A DNA stretch of 5,777 nucleotides from Micrococcales bacterium (GTDB taxonomy: Bacteria > Actinomycetota > Actinomycetes > Actinomycetales > Cellulomonadaceae). A model generated the notes under the pieces. That model did no database searches. It was not told the origin of the DNA and saw only the letters and a list, made by a program, of their open reading frames with translations. The stretch's first letter is position 1, and each line of letters opens with the position of its first letter. Location of the stretch: the NCBI GenBank assembly GCA_009783975.1, contig WRCL01000142.1, forward strand, positions 1 to 5,777. Direction: 5' to 3'. Position numbers and translations under genes: made by a program. Below, in pieces: positions 4,817 through 5,777 of the stretch.

Positions 4817-5777
4817 TTAGGTGTGTGTGGAGCCGCCGCGCATGACGAGGGCGGCGAGGAGCCCGACGGCAGCGACGCCGGCGACGAGCAGCAGCGTCTG
4901 GCCTGCGGCGGCGGCGAAGCCGTGGTCGAAGGCCCAGGTGGCGGCGGACGTCAGCTCGGCAGCCGTATCTGGGTCGGGAGCGTCGAACCGGCTGTGGACG
5001 AACGCGTCGAAGTCCGGCCGGCCGCCTTGGGTCTCGCCGGCCCGGTCAAACGTCGCGACGAACTGGTCGCGGTAGTCGGCAGGGAGCGTGCCGGCGACGT
5101 CCCGCGCTGCGGCGGGGATGGCCTGCGACAACCGGCCGGTGAGCATCGCGATGATCGCCGCCGACCCGATCACCCCGCCGACCTGCCGGTTGGTGTTGAA
5201 CGTGCCCGCCCCGGCCCCGGCGGTGCGGTGGTCCAGACCAGCGGTCGCGAGGTTCGCCATCGGGGAGAAGACGCTCCCGGTCCCCAACCCCAGCAGCGCG
5301 TTCGGCGCGAGCAGACGCCACGGGGAGACATCCGCCGAGACCCACAACGCCATCCACGTCACCGACACCGCGAGCATGACGAACCCGAACGCGACAACCC
5401 ACTTGGCCGGGATCCGGTCCGACAGGTGCCCGGCCAGCGGGGCGACCACCCCCGAGACCAGCGACCCCGGCAGCGCGACCAGCGCCGCACGCATCGGCGA
5501 CAACCCAGCGACAACCTGCAAGAACAGCGTGAACGGCAAGAACAGCCCCGTCATCGTGAACCCGACCGCGGCGCTGGAGACGTTCGCGAGGAAGAAGTTG
5601 CGGTGCGTGAACAACCGCACCGGGACCAACGCGTCCTCACCGCGCCGCAGCTGCCACCAGCCAAAGACAAGCAGCAGCACCAACCCCCCGCCGATCATCT
5701 GCCACACCGTCACGCCCCACCGCACCTGCCCCCAGTGGTACGCCTCACCTTCTTGCAGCCCGAAGACGAGCAAGAAC
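4817..5777 (-). CDS. MFS multidrug-type exporter, DHA2 (EmrB/QacA) family, C-terminal part (partial)
   Basis: Minus-strand frame open from the window edge to TAA at 4819-4817, giving about 320 residues of the C-terminal half; the true start lies beyond 5777, and the TTG at 5773-5771 is internal. Around seven hydrophobic segments are visible: GGGLVLLLVFGWW, the segment after NFFLANVSSAAVGF, LVALPGSLVSGVVAPLAG, the stretch after WVVAFGFVMLAV, LLAPNALLGLGTGSVFS, VGGVIGSAAIIAML, and a last one near the C-terminus (TLLLVAGVAAVGLLAAL). Family marks are the cytoplasmic-loop motif GHLSDR (MFS motif A-like, second half), the GAGAGTFNTNRQVGG segment typical of 14-TM DHA2 drug:proton antiporters, and LVPVRLFTHRNF between segments. 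A long hydrophilic loop of about 70 residues precedes the last helix, as is usual in the family. The substrate cannot be inferred and no TetR- or MarR-type regulator is in view. It converges on the CoA-transferase gene across two stem-loops. Confidence 0.88.
   Translation of the reverse strand, partial: FLLVFGLQEGEAYHWGQVRWGVTVWQMIGGGLVLLLVFGWWQLRRGEDALVPVRLFTHRNFFLANVSSAAVGFTMTGLFLPFTLFLQVVAGLSPMRAALVALPGSLVSGVVAPLAGHLSDRIPAKWVVAFGFVMLAVSVTWMALWVSADVSPWRLLAPNALLGLGTGSVFSPMANLATAGLDHRTAGAGAGTFNTNRQVGGVIGSAAIIAMLTGRLSQAIPAAARDVAGTLPADYRDQFVATFDRAGETQGGRPDFDAFVHSRFDAPDPDTAAELTSAATWAFDHGFAAAAGQTLLLVAGVAAVGLLAALVMRGGSTHT

Noticed and set aside
1..5777. tRNA, rRNA or insertion-sequence transposase genes
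   Set aside because: None recognised by eye: no tRNA cloverleaf or rRNA-like segment, and no transposase motif in any credible reading frame.

Overview
High-GC DNA with GTG starts, actinobacterial-style proteins and a lipoprotein signal peptide; the best fit is a high-GC actinobacterium. A csrA gene is not universal there and is mostly met in motile lineages, which weakly suggests a flagellated organism. The genus cannot be fixed from the sequence alone.

Layout: (1) positions 1-63 are the last 20 codons of an upstream gene ending in a hydrophobic tail. (2) Positions 64-634 are a gene-free, very G-rich, repeat-dense block. It holds six CTTGGG hexamers in a G-quadruplex-capable run, a perfect 28-bp inverted repeat with a nested hairpin, a second hairpin with the same core, and a 60-bp direct repeat present twice with a 16-bp tandem repeat between the copies. 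(3) 635-2482 (+) encodes a peptide/nickel-type extracytoplasmic solute-binding lipoprotein with an acidic disordered insert. (4) 2492-2842 (-) encodes CsrA with an unusual proline-rich C-terminal tail, convergent with the lipoprotein gene across a 9-bp gap. (5) 2843-3114 is the divergent csrA/CoA-transferase control region, with a candidate promoter and a strongly folded 5' leader. (6) 3115-4626 (+) encodes an acetyl-CoA hydrolase/succinyl-CoA:acetate CoA-transferase family enzyme. (7) 4627-4816 holds two strong stem-loops. (8) 4817-5777 (-) is the C-terminal half of a 14-TM DHA2-family MFS exporter whose N-terminus lies outside the window.

The genes do not form one operon: orientations alternate (+, -, +, -). 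The most suggestive link is between csrA, a post-transcriptional regulator of carbon metabolism in other bacteria, and the divergently transcribed acetate/propionate-type CoA-transferase. The latter has a structured leader, and its ribosome-binding site contains the ANGGA core recognised by CsrA. That leader and the repeat block upstream of the lipoprotein are the parts least explained by known families. I found no clear evidence of a new multi-gene system.
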